A stretch of DNA of 64,000 nucleotides from GCA-002050365 sp964237235 (GTDB taxonomy: Bacteria; Acidobacteriota; Blastocatellia; Pyrinomonadales; Pyrinomonadaceae), in contig CAXSGY010000029.1 in assembly GCA_964237235.1 (NCBI GenBank), positions 5,172 through 69,171 on the forward strand, given 5' to 3'. This document shows positions 61,201-64,000 of this stretch, piece after piece. How positions within the stretch are numbered: position 1 is the first letter of the stretch; each line of letters starts with the position of its first letter. Below the pieces are notes generated by a model. That model did not search any database, was not told the origin of the DNA, and saw only the letters and a program-made list of their open reading frames with translations. Position numbers and translations under genes: made by a program.

Positions 61201-63703
61201 GCAGGAAACCGCGCTTGCCGACAAAAACACTTCCGCCGTCGCCGTGCTTTACCCGAAAGGCGAAAATGTGCCGGAAATTGATCTAAATAAATTCTTTCCG
61301 GCGGAAACCAAAACGGGCGACACTTTAGTTGTTAATGAGAAAAAGCTGCAAACTTATTTCGCCGAAAATAATCTCGGCACGTTCGGACGCGGTAAAGCCA
61401 TTCGTTTAATCGGTGAAGGCAAAATTAACGCGATGGATTTAATCGGCGGTAAAGCGAAAGAATTCGCCGACACTTCCGGCGGTTCGGCTCTCGTGACGAC
61501 CGATAAAGCGGGAAACGAACTCGTCGCCTCGAAAGTCTCTGACAATTCGGTGGATAAATTATCGCCGAAAGATTTGAAAGTTGCCGGAAAGCAAGCCGAA
61601 TTGGACAAAAACAGATTTGGCGAAAATGCCGCGTCTAAAATCGTCCCGACCGACGAAGTTGTCAATTCGCGGATTGAAAATAGACCGATTAACGAAAATC
61701 TCAAAACGGGCGATGAAATTCGCGCAGAAAATGAAATATCAAGTTCCGGTTCGGAAATAGGTAGCTCTGACTCCCGCCTAACTTCTAATAATGTGCAGGA
61801 GCGTTCTAATAATTTATTAGACCAATCGCCACAACAAAAATTGCAGGAAGCGGAAACCGAGAAACCAAAGGCGCGAGTTGACTACGCGGAACGCCCGAAC
61901 CTTGCTGCAAAATTAAACGTCTTCACCGAGCGCGGAACAAAGGCGGCGATTGAGCCGAAAGTTGTTGACCAATCGGATTTGTTGACTTCACTCGACGAAA
62001 ACTATCCGCCGGAATTCCAACCGCGCGACCGTTCACGCGCCGCGTCAAAAGCGCAAATCTCGGAAATTGCCAACAAATTAAATCCAGAGTTTTTAGGTGA
62101 TTCTCCGAAAGCGTCCGACGGTCGCCCGCTCGTCGCTCCGGTCAAGATGCCCGACGGTCAAACAAAATATGCCGTCATCTCCGGCAACGGCAGAACCGAA
62201 GGCATTCGTGAAGCCTATAATTTGGACAATGAAGGCTCGAAGAAGTATTCCGAGTTCGCTAAATCGAAAGGTGCGAGCGATGCGAAGCAACCGGTTTACG
62301 TCGGTATTTTAGACCCGAACGAAATCAAAGATTTCCCGAACTTCGCCAAAGAAGCGAACGAATCGGCGACGGCGCAGATGTCGGCGACCGAACGCGCGAA
62401 AGCGGACGCGGAAAGACTGCCAAGCGACCTGATGAATAAGTTCGTCGCCTCCGACGACGGCACGATTCACGGCGCAGCGAACAGAGATTTCGTGCGCGGT
62501 TTTGTCGAGACCGTTCCGTCAACTGAGCGCGGAACTTTGCAGATGCCCGACGGCTCGCTTTCACAAGAAGGCGTTGCCCGCGTTAGAAATGCGATTTTCG
62601 CCCGCGCGTTCGGCGACTCGGAAGCCGGACTGACGGCGATTCAGCGAATGTCCGAATCAACCGACAATAATGTTAAAAACATCACGAACGCGCTGCTCGC
62701 CAAGAGCGGACATCTCGCGGCGTTAAAAGAAGCGGCGAGAGAAGGCACAAGATATAAAGAATTCGACATCGCGCCGGATTTGGGCAAGGCGATGGAAAAG
62801 TATGCGAGTCTGAAAGACGCGGGAACCTCGATTGACGATTATATCAAGCAAGGCAATCTGTTCGGGACGGAAACCACATCTTTGCAGTCGCGTCTGATGC
62901 AGGTTTTCGATTTTCATAAAAGAAGCGCGAAAGCCATTCGCGGCATTCTTGATAATTATTTATCAGCCGTCGAAGAAATCGGCAATCCCAACCAGCAGAA
63001 TTTATTTGGAGAAACGAACAGACCGAGTGCGGAATCCGTTCTCGAAGGAGCAGTCAGAAGTTATGAAAGAAACACCGTTGCCGAGCCGACCGAGCAGTTC
63101 GGCTTATTCAACCAAAATTCGCGGCGAGAAAACCGATCCGAAGCACGTCAGCCGGGTGATGATAATGCTGCACAAATTGAGCCGAAAGCAGCAGCGTCGC
63201 AAATCTCTGACCGACGACTATCCGAAGGACGCGCCGCGGTAGAGCCGGAAACATCGAACGGCGAAATAAAAGATCAGGCGGAACGAGCCGCCAAAGTTCT
63301 GAACGATGATCCCGATAAAATGCGCCGCGTGGTAACAGGGCAGGAGCCGTTTCCCGAAGGACTAAAAGGCGGCGAAGTGATCAAAACGATGAGCAATCAC
63401 GCCGAAGCAACCGGCGACGCTCAACTGATTAAAGAACTTGCCGATTCGCCGCTAACATCGAGTTCCGGCGAACACGCCGAAGAAATGCGGTCGTTGGCGG
63501 AGCGCGAGCCGAATTCACCGCTTGTAAAACTCAAAGAAATCCAAGCCAACCGCGAATCGGCGGCGCAAAAGAAATTGGGGAAAAAATCTGTCGAAGAAGC
63601 GAAAACTGAAATCGCCGACGGAATAAAAAAACAGGTCAAAGTCTCCGCGCCCAAGCCTTCTGACTGGCGCACATTTCTTGATTCAATCCAATGTAATTAT
63701 TAA
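58262..63703 (+). CDS. Giant phage polyvalent protein with lysozyme-like and DdrB/ParB-like domains
   Basis: The 1,813-residue protein has an N-terminal lysozyme-like (phage tail lysozyme type) domain at about 25-185 with predicted catalytic Glu52 (DVGRENGWN) and FGGHVDPASF. LPDLS motifs lie at 5-9, 188-192 and 202-206. A Pro/Ala/Asn-rich linker follows (about 225-400). A hydrophobic Gly/Ala-rich part (about 620-870) has several potential membrane segments. From about 1205 to 1600 a DdrB-like ParB-superfamily region contains VISGNGRTEGIREAYN (about 1302-1317) and NLFGE motifs. The layout is that of polyvalent proteins injected with phage DNA, where lysozyme opens the wall and other domains protect or process DNA. 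Confidence 0.8.
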   Translation: MDGNLPDLSKFAIKQPKPQGDESVARVVDDEASKLGWSENARLSFLGDVGRENGWNRNTIFGGHVDPASFTNGRGKIENRGIISWNGSRKDALDNYLKSEGVYGKNDDDELRGMVRFADKEMRDNPEWQGINKNLRDPNISTYDASENLRKYIKYSPDAPYNSPDSEFRVANNAKWANRAKSLGLGTLPDLSKYSGKDENDLPDLSQFAANNSTAPAEDVRVDTDLKTGLPIPKGTQPTYPTYNAPLPKENPPVLAPQPETATVAEQPVTLPPNAPAPPMNIAPDADVQGITDGTIPAPNPLAPVAPAPEKTAPKVPPTVQKVVASQKKIQPNIAPAESDADYKTWLDYKNKFENANLTDSHDTRAQFHNELAQNNNFGNVNITSDQSQNVVGGASPNVVAPVAAEQNQSVSPKEKPGIEAKNDAEVLSKGSAGGATVDLEQKPANMTANEYLLKSAISPVAAKYGLTNDEINNYVATKKAQYYGSINNQDLPKYVAALKKGKGNAQVEINIPLADVNEILQRRSNESSVNDDLVNPAVRAQVGLEENNLEGGLEKNQQNIAQLRQMETDRTPEGQLRRQAENNIYNSPLSGGTNAEVEEEYQRLKKIEDEKLSPESHDILKQIGYGLNNAAAGTQFEDVGNAVGGAVGALGSTSYQLAGLARFEPIHRVAEGAANSALSYLGYAPNNSDSVERLLRNIGEGGEIIDTASSEYAPVRGKIANFLGKQAVELPKFIGATALSGGNVVLSSAILSGTESLGRGNTLTSAGADAAKGAVFGGMLEGGSALGKALENGIVNGATKDAAKNLVGWVAGNGVRVGTVTGGSFLAAKAGGADNKDAGLEALKMLILDVGLGGREKLGEVKDLSGKVIRDWRNGEFKDYGFALNKDGAVDVYDLTGKNLPSEAIQSELATKPTVPKTSATAAETKPEQNPITAAAETQQTPTADSENATATTELNLQNSDVLQSKSKPMPERAVTLAAQETALADKNTSAVAVLYPKGENVPEIDLNKFFPAETKTGDTLVVNEKKLQTYFAENNLGTFGRGKAIRLIGEGKINAMDLIGGKAKEFADTSGGSALVTTDKAGNELVASKVSDNSVDKLSPKDLKVAGKQAELDKNRFGENAASKIVPTDEVVNSRIENRPINENLKTGDEIRAENEISSSGSEIGSSDSRLTSNNVQERSNNLLDQSPQQKLQEAETEKPKARVDYAERPNLAAKLNVFTERGTKAAIEPKVVDQSDLLTSLDENYPPEFQPRDRSRAASKAQISEIANKLNPEFLGDSPKASDGRPLVAPVKMPDGQTKYAVISGNGRTEGIREAYNLDNEGSKKYSEFAKSKGASDAKQPVYVGILDPNEIKDFPNFAKEANESATAQMSATERAKADAERLPSDLMNKFVASDDGTIHGAANRDFVRGFVETVPSTERGTLQMPDGSLSQEGVARVRNAIFARAFGDSEAGLTAIQRMSESTDNNVKNITNALLAKSGHLAALKEAAREGTRYKEFDIAPDLGKAMEKYASLKDAGTSIDDYIKQGNLFGTETTSLQSRLMQVFDFHKRSAKAIRGILDNYLSAVEEIGNPNQQNLFGETNRPSAESVLEGAVRSYERNTVAEPTEQFGLFNQNSRRENRSEARQPGDDNAAQIEPKAAASQISDRRLSEGRAAVEPETSNGEIKDQAERAAKVLNDDPDKMRRVVTGQEPFPEGLKGGEVIKTMSNHAEATGDAQLIKELADSPLTSSSGEHAEEMRSLAEREPNSPLVKLKEIQANRESAAQKKLGKKSVEEAKTEIADGIKKQVKVSAPKPSDWRTFLDSIQCNY

Positions 63704-63706
63704 ATT

Positions 63707-64000
63707 ATGTCATTTTGTCTGCCAAAATTAGCCGCCCGAAAATTTCTTGATGCGTTAAATAACAAAACGATTGAGCCTGAAAAACTGTCTGAAATGACAT
63801 CGGAGGAACGGCACGAACTTTTGGGAAAAGTGGTCGGCGAAGAAAACGCGAAGGACGTTAATGCGCTGTATGAAAGTAAGCTGTTACTTAAAAATCAGAA
63901 GCAGGGATATATAACTTGGGCGAAAACCGTCGGCGGCATAAAATCCGAAACGCGGCGCAATATAATTTCTCAAATTGAAAACCTCGATAAGATTTTATCG
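63707..64000 (+). CDS. Start of a further element protein (3' end outside window)
   Basis: An ATG at 63707 opens a frame of 98 codons without a stop to the window end. The protein begins MSFCLPKLAARKFLDALNN and is helical and charged (TIEPEKLSEMTSEERHELL). It follows the polyvalent gene by three bases, so it is co-translated. The sequence type is seen in large phage proteins of unknown role, possibly a further polyvalent protein. Only a part is visible. Confidence 0.7.
   Translation, partial: MSFCLPKLAARKFLDALNNKTIEPEKLSEMTSEERHELLGKVVGEENAKDVNALYESKLLLKNQKQGYITWAKTVGGIKSETRRNIISQIENLDKILS

Larger units (their letters stand above)
44973..64000. mobile_element. Integrated phage-like element, left part (right end outside window)
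   Basis: The element begins at the tRNA-Val gene with an adjacent integrase and carries excisionase-like, replication-type, terminase and polyvalent-protein genes in one direction from 47.3 kb. No repeat of the tRNA 3' end was found further right in the window, so the right junction lies beyond 64,000. Portal, capsid and tail genes are not seen and would be expected further right if it is a complete phage. No transposase or conjugation gene is visible. A satellite or phage-plasmid is an alternative. Confidence 0.8.

Noticed and set aside
63000..64000. Right attachment site of the element
   Set aside because: No copy of the tRNA-Val 3' end was found in the window to the right of the integrase.

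Overview
The window looks like chromosome of an Acidobacteriota member, probably Blastocatellia-like. The lineage call is inference. It rests on an Oar-type TonB-dependent receptor with an N-terminal carboxypeptidase-regulatory-like domain, several VWFA-related secreted proteins of the kind common in acidobacteria, a Ser/Thr kinase, a MalT/BTAD-type regulator, and spacers full of short palindromic word repeats. Composition is moderate in GC with A/T-rich spacers.

Bases 1-44,970 are host backbone. From the left: the end of a cyanophycin synthetase gene, a 1-Cys peroxiredoxin, a small Cys-rich protein, a single-domain response regulator, a biotin-carrier protein, a YbjQ protein, zinc-ribbon proteins, a CrtC-like hydratase, small lipoproteins and an oligopeptide-binding lipoprotein (to 10.7 kb). 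A regulatory block at 10.8-16.7 kb holds a lone MalT-like ATPase module, a full STAND-TPR-BTAD regulator, a secreted protein, and a small secreted-peptide gene that is frameshifted and preceded by a CTCAA repeat array. An Oar-like receptor split by a frameshift follows (16.9-20.6 kb). Then come envelope and secreted proteins: Ycf48-like, VIT-vWA, a helical-repeat protein, OmpA-like and two VWFA proteins. A caspase-like gene carrying one in-frame stop and a degenerate ABC ATPase lie among them. A kinase with a very long activation-loop insertion, an ECF sigma/anti-sigma/DUF4097 set, a DUF58-MoxR pair and a type IV pilin-like gene complete this part.

Bases 44,973-64,000 are the left part of an integrated phage-like element. 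It starts at a tRNA-Val(CAC) gene followed at once by a tyrosine integrase pointing at the tRNA. Rightwards come a divergent control region, two excisionase-type HTH genes, a chain of overlapping replication-type genes including a DUF3987 protein, a zinc-HTH protein in the terminase small-subunit position, an 810-aa large terminase with two apparent RNase H-like domains, and accessory genes. The run ends with a 1,813-aa polyvalent protein (N-terminal lysozyme-like domain, hydrophobic middle, DdrB/ParB-like C-terminal region) and the start of a further gene. No portal, capsid or tail gene is visible and the right attachment site is not seen, so the element continues past the window.

The most interesting items are the polyvalent protein, the terminase layout, the hairpins placed inside the 5' ends of consecutive element genes, the degenerate ABC ATPase, the kinase insertion, the interrupted caspase-like gene, the frameshifted peptide gene with its shared promoter motif, and two related 125-127 bp palindromic elements.
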